Part shown: positions 18,416-27,861 of the stretch, one piece after another
How positions within the stretch are numbered: the first letter of the stretch is position 1
Layout: every line of letters starts with the position of its first letter
Assembly: GCF_024699965.1 (NCBI RefSeq)
Contig: NZ_JAJOMZ010000004.1
Location: 2,822,001-2,886,000, forward strand
From: Flavobacterium sp. J372
GTDB taxonomy: Bacteria > Bacteroidota > Bacteroidia > Flavobacteriales > Flavobacteriaceae
DNA length: 64,000 nt
Direction: 5' to 3'
Translations under genes and position numbers: made by a program
The notes under the pieces: generated by a model
Database searches by the model: none
Seen by the model: the letters and a program-made list of their open reading frames with translations, nothing else
What the model was told of the DNA's origin: nothing

Positions 18416-18423
18416 TACTTTTG
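18416..18423 (+). promoter_or_regulatory. -7 promoter element for the outer-membrane barrel gene
   Basis: TACTTTTG matches TAnnTTTG perfectly, 23 bases before the start codon. A TTG at 18389-18391 is a possible but slightly distant -33 element. Confidence 0.6.
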
Positions 18424-18446
18424 ACTTACAAAACTAAAACTTAATA

Positions 18447-19097
18447 ATGATGAAACTATTTAAATTTTTTACGGCAGGTGCACTTATGTTAGGTGCTGTA
18501 ACAGTAGCTAACGCACAGGAGAATGTAAGCAACACTAATGACATGTCTGTAAGATTTGGTGTTAAAGGTGGTGTAAACTTCGCAAACCTTAACGGTGATG
18601 ATTTTGGTGATGCTGACTCAAGGACAAGCTTCCACGTGGGTGTATTAGCAGAGTTCCCGCTTTCTGAAATGTTCTCACTACAGGCTGAAGTATTGTATTC
18701 CGGACAGGGTGCTGCACGCAGCTACACTGTAAGTAACCCATTAGATCCTGAATTTGGTGAAAGGAAGGATGCAGAATTACAACTTGACTACATCAATGTG
18801 CCTGTGTTGGCTAAAGTATACCTTTTTAAAGGATTCAGCCTTGAAGCAGGTCCGCAATTCTCTTTCCTTGTAAATGATGAATATGACACTGACCCAACCG
18901 GAAACAACGGTGATTCTCCATCTCCATTGAGAGACAGTCTAAACACATTTGAATTTGGTGCAGTAGGTGGTGCAACTTTCCAAACTGAAATGGGACTATT
19001 TGCTTATGCAAGGTACAACCAGGGTATAAGCGATATTGCTGACGATGTGAAAATAAACAACTCAGTATTCCAGATTGGTGTTGGATTTAAATTCTAA
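18447..19097 (+). CDS. Outer-membrane beta-barrel protein (porin family)
   Basis: This 216-residue protein has a signal peptide ending TVANAQ and eight or so amphipathic strands of the OMP_b-brl_2 type. Typical signatures are RFGVKGGVNFANLNGDD, MFSLQAEVLYSGQGA, LDYINVPVLAKVYL, GPQFSFLV and a C-terminal strand ending in Phe (VFQIGVGFKF). It is probably a small outer-membrane barrel of unknown role. It is paralogous to the proteins at 20002 and 20553. It uses ATG after GATG; the second in-frame ATG one codon later is equally possible. A bidirectional terminator follows. Confidence 0.92.
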   Translation: MMKLFKFFTAGALMLGAVTVANAQENVSNTNDMSVRFGVKGGVNFANLNGDDFGDADSRTSFHVGVLAEFPLSEMFSLQAEVLYSGQGAARSYTVSNPLDPEFGERKDAELQLDYINVPVLAKVYLFKGFSLEAGPQFSFLVNDEYDTDPTGNNGDSPSPLRDSLNTFEFGAVGGATFQTEMGLFAYARYNQGISDIADDVKINNSVFQIGVGFKF

Positions 19098-19120
19098 TAA
19101 AATCCACAGATTACAAAACA

Positions 19121-19147
19121 AAAAACCTCCCAAACCGGGAGGTTTTT
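19121..19147. terminator. Bidirectional terminator between convergent barrel genes
   Basis: AAAAACCTCCC-AAACC-GGGAGGTTTTT has A- and T-tracts on either side. It separates the plus-strand gene ending at 19097 from the minus-strand gene ending at 19169. Confidence 0.88.
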
Positions 19148-19168
19148 ATAATTTTATACAGTCTCTGA

Positions 19169-19834
19169 TTAGAACTTGTATGTCAAACCAAACGTAGCAG
19201 TTGAGAAGAAGTTATTAAACACATTGATGTTACCTTCAAATGTATTTGTTTTAGTTTCATCTCCTGTTGCAGGATCTTCAAGTGTAAATGAATTGTACGA
19301 AATTACGTCAGCAAGTCCGAAATTGATTGCAAAGCTTGGAGTAATGAAGTAGTTGATACCAAGATCAAGGCCTGCATTAACCCCATTGTTTTTAGATATT
19401 TCAGTACCGTCAACTTCAGTTTTACCACCACCGAAACCAACACCAACTTCAGCATAAGTCTTAAACCTTTGCCCTAGCTCAAGGAAATAGTAACGTCCGA
19501 ATACACCTGCACCAAAAAAGTTAGTTTTTTCCTCAGAAGTTGGAGCTCCATCCGGTGTAACCTCTTCTTTGTTTGAACCAATTCCAAGCTCAACACCTAC
19601 TGCAAATTTATCTGTGATAAAATAACCTGCTTTTGGGTTAAAGCTGAAAAAGTTTTCTTTAGTTTCAACTCCAGGCTCTTCTTCTTTTGTAGAATTCCAG
19701 CTTAGATTGCCTTCAACGATAATGTTACCTGCGCTAAAACCAAATGCAGGAGTTTCAGTTTCCTGAGCTTTAGCTGAAAACGCAATTGCTACAATAGCAG
19801 CAGCTGATAAAATGATTTTTTTCATAATAATCAA
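19169..19834 (-). CDS. Outer-membrane beta-barrel protein
   Basis: This 221-residue protein has a signal peptide ending AFSAKAQ. Repeated amphipathic strands include FNPKAGYFITDKFAVGVELG, FFGAGVFGRYYF and YAEVGVGFGGGKTE, and it ends with ATFGLTYKF. It belongs to a different barrel subfamily from its three neighbours: loops are longer and acidic and the GVKGGVNFA signature is absent. Function is unknown. On the minus strand a perfect -7 element (CAAAATTA at plus 19857-19864) precedes it. Confidence 0.9.
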   Translation of the reverse strand: MIIMKKIILSAAAIVAIAFSAKAQETETPAFGFSAGNIIVEGNLSWNSTKEEEPGVETKENFFSFNPKAGYFITDKFAVGVELGIGSNKEEVTPDGAPTSEEKTNFFGAGVFGRYYFLELGQRFKTYAEVGVGFGGGKTEVDGTEISKNNGVNAGLDLGINYFITPSFAINFGLADVISYNSFTLEDPATGDETKTNTFEGNINVFNNFFSTATFGLTYKF

Positions 19835-19968
19835 AATTTAATTTTGTTAGGTGAGGCAAAATTATAAAAATTTTAATAAGAAAATACATTCGTGTATTAT
19901 TTTATCTTTAAGCACCTAAAATTTTCATAACACTTTATTTAACACAACTCGTCTTAATAATATTGCAG

Positions 19969-19976
19969 TATATTTG
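19969..19976 (+). promoter_or_regulatory. -7 promoter element for the tandem barrel genes
   Basis: TATATTTG is a perfect TAnnTTTG, 25 bases upstream of the start at 20002. No good TTG is seen at the expected distance. Confidence 0.5.
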
Positions 19977-20001
19977 TTTTAAATAAAACAGCATAATTTA
20001 A

Positions 20002-20529
20002 ATGAAAAGATTACTTCTTACAGCAGCTGTAATACTGGGCTGCTGCACACTCTCAAATGCGCAGGCATATGGCATAAAAGCAGGTGTAAACTTTGCAAGT
20101 TTTCGTGGTGATGACTCAAAAGATTTTAATGTACTTATAGGCTGGCAGGCCGGCGGTCTTGCTGAGCTTAAAGTATTTGACCATCTTTCCGTACAGGCTG
20201 AATTTTTGTATAGTCGCCAAGGCGCGGAAATCAAAGATGAAAAGTATGAACTGAATTACCTGACACTGCCTGTTGTTGCAAAAATATACCTGACGGACAG
20301 CTTTAATATACAGGGCGGTCCCCAATTTGGGCTTCTGATTGATGAAAGTGATAATGTTGACAGGCTTGAAAGCAATACTTATGATTTTGGCATTGTAGGC
20401 GGGCTTGAGTTTTTTGTGGCAGACGGGCTCTTTATACAGGCAAGGTATAATGCGGGGCTAAGCAGGCTTTCTGATAATTCTGACCTTAAGAACTCTGTAG
20501 TGTCTCTTGGGTTAGGATACATTTTCTAA
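20002..20529 (+). CDS. Outer-membrane beta-barrel protein (porin family)
   Basis: This 175-residue protein has a signal peptide ending TLSNAQ and strands matching its neighbours: GIKAGVNFASFRGDD, HLSVQAEFLYSRQGAE, LNYLTLPVVAKIYL, GPQFGLLIDES and terminal VSLGLGYIF. It is an eight-stranded barrel of unknown role. It lies 23 bases upstream of the paralogue at 20553, probably in one transcript. The resemblance of the tandem pair and the 18447 gene points to local duplication followed by divergence. Confidence 0.92.
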   Translation: MKRLLLTAAVILGCCTLSNAQAYGIKAGVNFASFRGDDSKDFNVLIGWQAGGLAELKVFDHLSVQAEFLYSRQGAEIKDEKYELNYLTLPVVAKIYLTDSFNIQGGPQFGLLIDESDNVDRLESNTYDFGIVGGLEFFVADGLFIQARYNAGLSRLSDNSDLKNSVVSLGLGYIF

Positions 20530-20552
20530 TAAACAACTAAAAACTATATACT

Positions 20553-21089
20553 ATGAAAAAAATTCTTACAGTAATTGCAATTATCGCTCTTGGTACAGCT
20601 GCCCAGGCCCAAGACATTAAATTCGGACTTAAAGCCGGCGCTAACTTTGCCAGCATAAACGGGGCTGACAATACAGACAACATCACCAGTTTTCATGCAG
20701 GTGCTGCCCTTGAGCTTAACTTCGTACCTATGTTCTCTGTTCAGGCTGAAGGCCTTTTCAACTCTGTTGGAGCAAAAGTAGAAACAGGTGATGATATTAA
20801 TCTTGACTATATCTCTGTACCTGTTATGGCTAAATTTTACATATTGCCGGACAGGCTTAGCCTTATGGCGGGTCCCCAATTTTCATTTCTTATAAATGAA
20901 AGCGAAAGCCTTATTGAGACCGGAGATGCTAACAGTCTTGATATAGCTGCCGCCGGAGGAGTTGAGCTTAGAATTATAAAAGGCCTTTTTGCACAGGCGC
21001 GCTATACCATAGGCCTTAATGATGTTTATGACGGCGGAGATTCTAAGAATGCTGTGTTCCAGCTTTCACTCGGCTATATGTTCTTTTAA
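20553..21089 (+). CDS. Outer-membrane beta-barrel protein (porin family)
   Basis: This 178-residue protein has signal peptide MKKILTVIAIIALGTAAQAQ and barrel signatures FGLKAGANFASINGADN, MFSVQAEGLFNSVGAK, LDYISVPVMAKFYI, GPQFSFLINESES and terminal FQLSLGYMFF. It is the second gene of the tandem barrel pair and a paralogue of 18447 and 20002. Function is unknown. A strong terminator follows within 25 bases. Confidence 0.92.
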   Translation: MKKILTVIAIIALGTAAQAQDIKFGLKAGANFASINGADNTDNITSFHAGAALELNFVPMFSVQAEGLFNSVGAKVETGDDINLDYISVPVMAKFYILPDRLSLMAGPQFSFLINESESLIETGDANSLDIAAAGGVELRIIKGLFAQARYTIGLNDVYDGGDSKNAVFQLSLGYMFF

Positions 21090-21109
21090 AAAAAGCTTCT
21101 TTTATAGTG

Positions 21110-21136
21110 AGGCCTCCCGGAATGGAGGCCTTTTTT
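21110..21136 (+). terminator. Terminator of the tandem barrel genes
   Basis: AGGCCTCC-CGGAAT-GGAGGCC is followed by TTTTTTG, shortly after the second barrel gene. Confidence 0.85.
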
Positions 21137-21213
21137 GTTCAACAATGTTAAATTTTGTGTTAGCAGATAATTGCTGTAAGAAATGAATGATTATTTTTAC
21201 AAAAACCGCAGCA

Positions 21214-21636
21214 ATGAAAGTCATCATCATAAACGGCCCAAACCTGAACCTGTTGGGAAAACGTGAAACACATATTTACGGGAACACAACATTTGAGGAA
21301 TATTTCACTACCCTAAAAGCTAAGTATCCTCACGTTGACCTATCGTATTATCAAAGCAACATCGAGGGCGAGCTAATTACGCAGCTGCAGGTTACAGGCT
21401 TTACGCATGATGCGATTATACTTAATGCGGGAGCATACACCCATACCTCTATAGGTATTGCCGATGCTGTGCTTGCCGTAAATGCGCCGGTTATAGAGGT
21501 ACATATATCCAACACATTCTCTCGCGAAACTTACAGGCATAAATCTTACATCTCCCCTGCTGCGGCCGGAGTTATAATAGGCTTTGGCATGCAGGGTTAT
21601 GAACTGGCGCTTCAATATCTTACAAAAACCGTATAA
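21214..21636 (+). CDS. aroQ: 3-dehydroquinate dehydratase type II
   Basis: This 140-residue protein catalyses the third shikimate-pathway step. Motifs are IINGPNLNLLGKRE at the N-terminus, YQSNIEGELI, LNAGAYTHTSIGIADA, EVHISN with the catalytic His region, and YISPAAAGVIIGFG. An upstream in-frame ATG at 21187 would add nine residues (MIIFTKTAA), but the family begins at the conserved KVIIINGPN strand, so 21214 is preferred. The stop overlaps the next gene's start (TAATG). Confidence 0.95.
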   Translation: MKVIIINGPNLNLLGKRETHIYGNTTFEEYFTTLKAKYPHVDLSYYQSNIEGELITQLQVTGFTHDAIILNAGAYTHTSIGIADAVLAVNAPVIEVHISNTFSRETYRHKSYISPAAAGVIIGFGMQGYELALQYLTKTV

Positions 21637-24110
21637 TGAAATCACTATACATATTACTATTGTTGTGCTGTTCAGCCGGGTTTGCACAGGTTACAGGTAA
21701 AATAACTTCTGCCGACGGCCAGCCCATACCCTATGCAAGTATTGTAGTTAGCGGAACATATAACGGCACATCATCAAATGAAGACGGCCTGTATTCGCTT
21801 ACGCTGAAAGAAAAAGGAAGCCATACCCTTATCTTCCAGTCACTCGGATTTAAGACCCGGGAAGTGAAAATTTCTATTGATAAGTTTCCGTATACACTGA
21901 ATGTAACCCTGCAGGATGAGGAATTTACCCTTAGTGAAGTAACCGTTTCAAATACCGATAATCCTGCGAATGCCGTAATTCGCCAGGCGATAAAGCACCG
22001 TAAAGAGAATAGCGCAAAAACCGCAAAATTTGAAGCTGATTTTTATTCACGGGGTATCTTCCGTGTAAAAGATGCTCCGCGCAAAATACTGGGCCAGGAC
22101 CTGGGCGACTTCAACGGAGCGCTTGACAGTACCGGTACAGGCGTACTTTACCTTAGCGAAACCGTAAGCCGCGTAAAATACCAGAAGCCCGGTAAAATTA
22201 AGGAAACCATTGTAGCGTCAAAAGTGGCGGGAGATGATAATGGCTTTAGTTTTAACAACGCTGCCGCTGCCGAGTTTGACTTTTATGAAAACTACATCCC
22301 GTTTGAAATTAATGTAATCTCGCCTATTGCAGATAATGCTTTTAACTATTACAGGTATACGCTTGAGAGTACTTTTTATGATCAGGAAAAGCACCTTATC
22401 AACAAGATTAAAGTTACACCCAGGCAACCCGCTGACCCTGTAACAACGGGCTATATTTATATTGTTGAAGATACCTGGGAAATTTACGCTGTTGACTTAT
22501 CTATTACCGGTAAGCAGGTAAAAATGGATATACTTGATACACTTAATGTGCAACAGGCATACGGATATAACTCTCGCGAAAAGATATGGACTAAAAACAC
22601 ACAAAGCCTTGATTTTAAGGCAGGTATATTTGGTATTAAATTCAGCGGAAGGTTCAGCTACGTGTACAGCAACTTTGTGTTTGAGCCGGCGTTTGACAAA
22701 AAGACCTTTGATAATGAGGTGCTGACAGTGGTTGAAGACGCAAACAAGAAAGAAAACAATTTTTGGGATGCCATCCGCCCTATCCCGCTGACGGATGAAG
22801 AGTCTGAAGACTATACCAAAAAAGACAGCATTAAAGAACTGCGCTCCAGCAAAGTGTATCTTGACTCAATAGACCGGGTGAATAACAAATTCCGATGGCT
22901 TAACCCTGTTACAGGCTACACCTATAATAACTCTTATGAGAATTGGTCGCTGTATTATTCAGGCATCATCCGAAGGCTGGGGTTTAATACCGTACAGGCC
23001 TACCACCTCGCCCCGGCATTTTACTTCACAAAACGTGACCCTGAAAAACGCACGTACACTACCATAGGCACCGACCTTAATTATGGCTTTGCCGAGCAAC
23101 GTTTCCGCGCAACGGGTACTATATCGCGTAAGTTCAGCAACTTTACACAACGAACGCTTACCCTCTCAGGCGGAAGCAGCATAGAGCAGTACAACCCTGA
23201 AAGGCCTATCAACCGTATCGTGAACAGTATTAGCACTCTTTTCTTCCGGGAAAATTATATGAAGCTTTATAACAAAGAGTTTATACGCCTTGATTATTCG
23301 GAAGAAGTGGTGAATGGCATATATGCATTTGCAGGCGCAGAATATACCCGCAGACACCACCTGAGGAATAACACCAACTTCTCTACATTAAAAGATGCAG
23401 GCAAGCCATACACATCTAACAACCCGATGCTGCCTTTTGATTATGAAACGCCAACGTTTGAGACGCATAACATGGTAAGGGCATACCTTTCAACACGCAT
23501 TACTTTCGGGCAAAAGTACTGGACACGGCCGGACGGCAAACTGAACCTGCCGAATGAGAAATACCCTCGCCTGTACCTGCGCTATGATAAAGGTTTTGCA
23601 TCAAGCATAAGCGATTATAACTATGACCACCTTTCTACACGCCTTACCTATGATGTTACTTTAGGTAACAAGGGTGAATTAGGAACAAATTTCAGGGCCG
23701 GTAAATTCTTCGGGTCAGATAATATTGCCTTTACCGATTACCGCCATTTTAACGGCAACCAAACGCACATAGGCAAAAGCGAGCGTTACTTAAACGTGTT
23801 CAACTTCCTGCCCTACTACACCCACAGCACCAACGACCAATACTTTGAAGGCCACCTTGAGCATAACTTTAAAGGATACCTCACCAACGGCATTCCGCTA
23901 TTCAATAAGTTGAACTACCACCTTGTTGTTGGTGCCCATATGCTAACCGTACCTGAACGCAAACCCTACATGGAGTTTACTGCCGGCCTTGATAACCTGG
24001 GCTGGGGCAAGTTCCGCTTCCTTCGTGTAGATTATATCCGCTCTTATGAAAGTGGATTTATAAGTGACGGGGTAATCTTTGGCTTAACGTTTTTAGATAT
24101 ATTGGAGTAG
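21636..24110 (+). CDS. DUF5686 and carboxypeptidase-regulatory-like domain protein
   Basis: This 824-residue protein has a signal peptide ending CSAGFAQ, a CarboxypepD_reg-type beta-sandwich (about 20-105, VTGKITSADGQPIPYASIVV) and a large DUF5686 region predicted to form an outer-membrane barrel, rich in aromatic strands and ending VIFGLTFLDILE. This architecture is common in Bacteroidota and has no established function; there is no plug domain, so it is not a TonB receptor. It overlaps aroQ by one base. Confidence 0.9.
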   Translation: MKSLYILLLLCCSAGFAQVTGKITSADGQPIPYASIVVSGTYNGTSSNEDGLYSLTLKEKGSHTLIFQSLGFKTREVKISIDKFPYTLNVTLQDEEFTLSEVTVSNTDNPANAVIRQAIKHRKENSAKTAKFEADFYSRGIFRVKDAPRKILGQDLGDFNGALDSTGTGVLYLSETVSRVKYQKPGKIKETIVASKVAGDDNGFSFNNAAAAEFDFYENYIPFEINVISPIADNAFNYYRYTLESTFYDQEKHLINKIKVTPRQPADPVTTGYIYIVEDTWEIYAVDLSITGKQVKMDILDTLNVQQAYGYNSREKIWTKNTQSLDFKAGIFGIKFSGRFSYVYSNFVFEPAFDKKTFDNEVLTVVEDANKKENNFWDAIRPIPLTDEESEDYTKKDSIKELRSSKVYLDSIDRVNNKFRWLNPVTGYTYNNSYENWSLYYSGIIRRLGFNTVQAYHLAPAFYFTKRDPEKRTYTTIGTDLNYGFAEQRFRATGTISRKFSNFTQRTLTLSGGSSIEQYNPERPINRIVNSISTLFFRENYMKLYNKEFIRLDYSEEVVNGIYAFAGAEYTRRHHLRNNTNFSTLKDAGKPYTSNNPMLPFDYETPTFETHNMVRAYLSTRITFGQKYWTRPDGKLNLPNEKYPRLYLRYDKGFASSISDYNYDHLSTRLTYDVTLGNKGELGTNFRAGKFFGSDNIAFTDYRHFNGNQTHIGKSERYLNVFNFLPYYTHSTNDQYFEGHLEHNFKGYLTNGIPLFNKLNYHLVVGAHMLTVPERKPYMEFTAGLDNLGWGKFRFLRVDYIRSYESGFISDGVIFGLTFLDILE

Positions 24111-24130
24111 AACTCTAGAAAGATTTAAGG

Positions 24131-24171
24131 AACGCGGATGACGCTGATTTGGGCGGATGGACACGGATTAC
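24131..24171. repeat. Short intergenic repeat-like element with GCGGATG units
   Basis: Two related units, GCGGATGACGCTGATTTG and GCGGATGGACACGGATTAC, lie head to tail between the DUF5686 gene and a small lipoprotein gene. The sequence is more GC-rich than its surroundings and contains no reading frame. Sequences of this kind recur between genes in Bacteroidota genomes; function is unknown. Confidence 0.45.
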
Positions 24172-24220
24172 TTAGAGTTTATAAAATAGATTATCTCACT
24201 ATATTACCATTAACACATAA

Positions 24221-24691
24221 ATGAGGACAATTAAATTAATGATACCACTTTTTATAATCATAGCCTTTACAACACTGGGCTGTTTTAATAATCAACCAAA
24301 TTCAAACAAAGAACTTAGTATTAAAAGCAATCAGGATACCCTTGTATACTTGAATAACGATTATAAAATGACGATTTATTCAAATGAAAAAGCAATCTAT
24401 GGTTTTAAACTGTACAATATACATACATCTGTAAAAATAGAAGGTACACCTGAGATAATTTTGGTGGAGGGTGAGATACCTGAGGGTTCGTTAAGGGAAG
24501 ATCATAATAATCCACAAGATTATAAAGGATATGAATGTAGCAGTGCGTATCAATACATAGCTAATGAGATAAAGGTTGTTTTTGCACTTGAAAAGTTAAC
24601 AAAAGACAGGCTTGATTTAGGAATTTATAATTCCTTTCTTAATGACTTTTCAAATGGGGATTTCACTTTAGTTAAACAAAGCTACAATTAA
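24221..24691 (+). CDS. Small hypothetical lipoprotein
   Basis: This 156-residue protein has a lipoprotein signal (Cys21 in TTLGCFNNQ). The mature part is mixed alpha/beta with TLVYLNNDYKMTIYSNEKAI and a C-terminal DRLDLGIYNSFLNDF helix. I recognise no family. The gene is more AT-rich than its neighbours and stands alone, with the aconitase gene convergent downstream, so it may be an accessory gene. Confidence 0.7.
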   Translation: MRTIKLMIPLFIIIAFTTLGCFNNQPNSNKELSIKSNQDTLVYLNNDYKMTIYSNEKAIYGFKLYNIHTSVKIEGTPEIILVEGEIPEGSLREDHNNPQDYKGYECSSAYQYIANEIKVVFALEKLTKDRLDLGIYNSFLNDFSNGDFTLVKQSYN

Positions 24692-24762
24692 CAAGCTCAA
24701 TAGCACGGATTTGCAATCGTGCCTCAAATAAATATTTTTTTTTCTGACTCATTCGCTTACAA

Positions 24763-24796
24763 CAAAAAACTCCTCCCGCTTCGCGAAAGGAGCTTC
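24763..24796 (-). terminator. Terminator of aconitase gene
   Basis: On the minus strand, GAAGCTCCTTTCGCGAAGCG leads into a GGAGGAG arm and TTTTTTG. It lies about 25 bases after the aconitase stop. Confidence 0.8.
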
Positions 24797-24820
24797 TCAA
24801 CTTATAACTAAAAATTAATC

Positions 24821-27094
24821 TTAAGCGTTGGCGTTTCCGGCAGCTGCAATTAGGTTAAGTGCAGAACCTGCCACAAACCAGCCAATCTGGCCTTCATTAT
24901 AGGTATGGTTACAAAGGATAGTGTGTTTAGTACCATCTTTGTGTACCACCTCTACAGTTATTGGCTTGTTAGGTGCAAACTCCTTAAGATCGATGAAGTT
25001 GAATGTATCATCTTCCTGTATGAAATCGTAGTCACCTTCATTGGCGAACGTAAGCGCAAGCATACCCTGCTTCTTAAGGTTTGTCTCGTGAATACGTGCA
25101 AAAGATTTCACAAGTACCACTTTCACACCAAGGTGGCGCGGCTCCATAGCAGCATGTTCACGCGATGAACCTTCACCATAGTTATGGTCACCCACAACAA
25201 CCGTTGGCACACCAACAGCCTTATAAGCACGTTGTACAGCAGGTACGGCATCATACTCGCCTGTAAGCTGGTTCTTCACGTTATTTGTTTTCATGTTAAA
25301 GGCATTTACCGCACCAATAAGCATGTTGTTTGATATATTGTCAAGGTGACCACGGAAACGCAGCCAAGGCCCTGCCATAGAGATATGGTCGGTAGTACAC
25401 TTGCCGTAAGCCTTGATAAGCAGCCTTGCGTTCATGATGTTTTCACCGTTCCATGGCTCAAACGGGGCAAGCAGCTGAAGGCGCTCACTTTCAGGGCTGA
25501 CAACCACCTGCACTTTAGAGCCGTCTTCTGCCGGAGCCTGATAGCCTGGGTCTTCAGCATCAAAGCCTTTCGGCGGAAGTTCATTACCTGTAGGTTCTTC
25601 AAGCATTACTTCTTCACCATCTTCATTGATAAGCTTATCTTTAAGTGGGTTAAAGCCAAGATCACCTGCAATGGCGATAGCCGTTACAAGCTCAGGCGAA
25701 CCTACGAAAGCAAGCGTGTTCGGGTTACCGTCTGCCCTTTTAGAGAAGTTACGGTTAAACGAGTGAACAATAGTGTTACGTTCTTCTTTTTCAGCGCCTT
25801 CCCTGTCCCACATACCGATACATGGCCCGCAGGCATTGGCAAATACAGTAGCGCCGATTTTGTCGAAAGTCTTGATAAAGCCGTCACGTTCTATTGTATA
25901 GCGAACCAATTCTGAACCCGGGGTGATGGTAAACTTAGCCTTTGGCTTAAGCTTTTTCTCGACAGCCTGGTTAGCAATTGATACCGAGCGAGAGATATCT
26001 TCGTAAGATGAGTTGGTACATGACCCGATAAGGCCAACTTCAACCTGCAAAGGCCAGTCATTTTTAGTAGCCTCTTCACGCATTTGTGATATAGGAGTAG
26101 CCAGATCCGGAGTGAACGGCCCGTTAAGGTGCGGCTCAAGCTCGCTCAGGTTTATCTCGATAAGCTCATCAAAGTATTCGCCAGGATTAGCGTAAACTTC
26201 TTCGTCAGCTGTAAGGTACTTCGCCATTTTTTTAGCTTCGTCAGCTACATCGGCACGGTTGGTGGCACGCAGGTAACGGTCCATAGAATCGTCATAACCG
26301 AAAGTTGACGTAGTAGCGCCAACCTCAGCACCCATGTTACATATGGTACCTTTACCGGTACACGACATAGCCTGTGCACCTTCGCCAAAATATTCAATGA
26401 TAGCGCCGGTACCGCCCTTTACGGTAAGGATACCTGCCACTTTAAGTATTACATCTTTAGGGGCTGTCCAGCCTGAAAGCTTACCTGTAAGCTTCACGCC
26501 GATAAGCTTAGGGAATTTAAGTTCCCAGGCCATGCCGCTCATTACGTCAACGGCGTCAGCGCCACCCACACCAATGGCAAGCATACCAAGGCCGCCTGCG
26601 TTTACGGTGTGAGAGTCGGTACCAATCATCATACCGCCCGGGAATGCATAGTTTTCAAGCACCACCTGGTGGATGATACCCGCACCCGGCTTCCAGAAAC
26701 CGATACCGTATTTATTTGAAATTGACGAAAGGAAGTCAAATACCTCGTTGCTTTGTTCTTTCGCGCGTTTAAGGTCAATCTTAGCATCTACTTTAGCCTG
26801 GATAAGGTGGTCACAGTGTACAGTTGTAGGCACAGCTACCTTACTTTTTCCGGCATGCATAAACTGAAGCAGTGCCATTTGTGCAGTAGCATCCTGGCAG
26901 GCAACCCTGTCCGGAGCGAAATCAACATAATCTTTTCCTCTTGTAAAAGCCTGTGACGGCGTACCTTCCCACAGGTGTGAATATAGAATCTTTTCGGATA
27001 GTGTAAGCGGACGGCCCACCAGCTCTCGTGCTTTATCAACACGCTCGGCCATGTTTGCATACACCTTTTTGATCATTTCAATATCAAAAGCCAT
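24821..27094 (-). CDS. acn: Aconitate hydratase
   Basis: This 757-residue cytoplasmic TCA-cycle enzyme isomerises citrate to isocitrate. It has the [4Fe-4S] cysteines in [14 protein letters not shown] (near residue 362) and [14 protein letters not shown] (near 425-428), the N-terminal substrate motif [20 protein letters not shown], and the swivel-domain loop [18 protein letters not shown] near the C-terminus. Sequence and length resemble the mitochondrial-type aconitase found in Bacteroidota, not AcnB. It is monocistronic with its own terminator. Confidence 0.95.
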   Translation of the reverse strand: MAFDIEMIKKVYANMAERVDKARELVGRPLTLSEKILYSHLWEGTPSQAFTRGKDYVDFAPDRVACQDATAQMALLQFMHAGKSKVAVPTTVHCDHLIQAKVDAKIDLKRAKEQSNEVFDFLSSISNKYGIGFWKPGAGIIHQVVLENYAFPGGMMIGTDSHTVNAGGLGMLAIGVGGADAVDVMSGMAWELKFPKLIGVKLTGKLSGWTAPKDVILKVAGILTVKGGTGAIIEYFGEGAQAMSCTGKGTICNMGAEVGATTSTFGYDDSMDRYLRATNRADVADEAKKMAKYLTADEEVYANPGEYFDELIEINLSELEPHLNGPFTPDLATPISQMREEATKNDWPLQVEVGLIGSCTNSSYEDISRSVSIANQAVEKKLKPKAKFTITPGSELVRYTIERDGFIKTFDKIGATVFANACGPCIGMWDREGAEKEERNTIVHSFNRNFSKRADGNPNTLAFVGSPELVTAIAIAGDLGFNPLKDKLINEDGEEVMLEEPTGNELPPKGFDAEDPGYQAPAEDGSKVQVVVSPESERLQLLAPFEPWNGENIMNARLLIKAYGKCTTDHISMAGPWLRFRGHLDNISNNMLIGAVNAFNMKTNNVKNQLTGEYDAVPAVQRAYKAVGVPTVVVGDHNYGEGSSREHAAMEPRHLGVKVVLVKSFARIHETNLKKQGMLALTFANEGDYDFIQEDDTFNFIDLKEFAPNKPITVEVVHKDGTKHTILCNHTYNEGQIGWFVAGSALNLIAAAGNANA

Positions 27095-27318
27095 AGTAAG
27101 TAAATTAAGTTCGTTTGTAAAAAGTCCGTAAATTTAGTCAATCTTAAATTGATTAGAAAATTTTTATAGTTTCTTTATTTTGAAAGAATAATTATTTATA
27201 AACATTCTATAATCCTGAAGATTTCATAAAAACTTTACAGATTAAGGCATTTGTTTCGGAATTCTCAAAATTTTATTTTTCAATTGCCAAATCCTTAATA
27301 TTCATTTGAAAATAGTAT

Positions 27319-27351
27319 AAAAAGAAAATGCCGCACATCGCTGTGCGGCAT
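27319..27351 (-). terminator. Terminator of the small membrane protein gene
   Basis: ATGCCGCACA-TCGC-TGTGCGGCAT is a perfect 10-bp stem (27328-27351). On the minus strand it is followed by TTTCTTTTTATAC. It ends 20 bases beyond the stop codon at 27371. The rest of 27095-27370 is AT-rich with no gene visible. Confidence 0.85.
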
Positions 27352-27370
27352 CATATATTGATATAAATGT

Positions 27371-27748
27371 TTAAACTGTGGTCAATACGCTGTCTTCGTA
27401 TTCAACATTTGATGTAGCGTACTTATAAATCATATACAGGCCCATAAATATGCCCACGCCAAATAAAGCAAGGCCCCATATCAACAGCCTTATGCCTTCA
27501 GCCTCAGCCGGATTGAATTCCCTGTATTCAGAAATAACGGCGAGCGACATCATACCTGAAATCATAGTAAGAATGATGCCATAAATAAGCCCTAATATCC
27601 GGTTTTTGTAGAATAGCTGCAAAAAAAGCAGCCATACAAAAAATACTGCTATATAATTCCGGTGGCCTGAAGCCATATAGTTCTCTATTGCCCAATATGT
27701 ACCCAAACCCATAAAAAAGAGTTCAGGGAGCATCTTAAGTAGTCTCAT
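27371..27748 (-). CDS. Small four-helix membrane protein of unknown function
   Basis: This 125-residue protein is almost entirely hydrophobic, with four predicted helices (about residues 8-26, 31-48, 52-72 and 84-108). The C-terminus YKYATSNVEYEDSVLTTV is probably cytoplasmic. I recognise no family. It lies downstream of MoxR with a gap of about 110 bases, so co-transcription is possible but not evident, and it has its own strong terminator. Confidence 0.75.
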   Translation of the reverse strand: MRLLKMLPELFFMGLGTYWAIENYMASGHRNYIAVFFVWLLFLQLFYKNRILGLIYGIILTMISGMMSLAVISEYREFNPAEAEGIRLLIWGLALFGVGIFMGLYMIYKYATSNVEYEDSVLTTV

Positions 27749-27861
27749 ATTCTATTTTTTTGGATGTAATGTAAATTTAAAACTCAAAAAGAACTGAATT
27801 ATTATACACTCCAAAAAAATATCCACATGTTGTTAACAGCCTGATATTTAAAATGTTAAAA

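Noticed and set aside
25346..25915. 189-codon plus-strand open frame opposite aconitase
   Set aside because: Antisense to the conserved aconitase core, with no recognisable domain.
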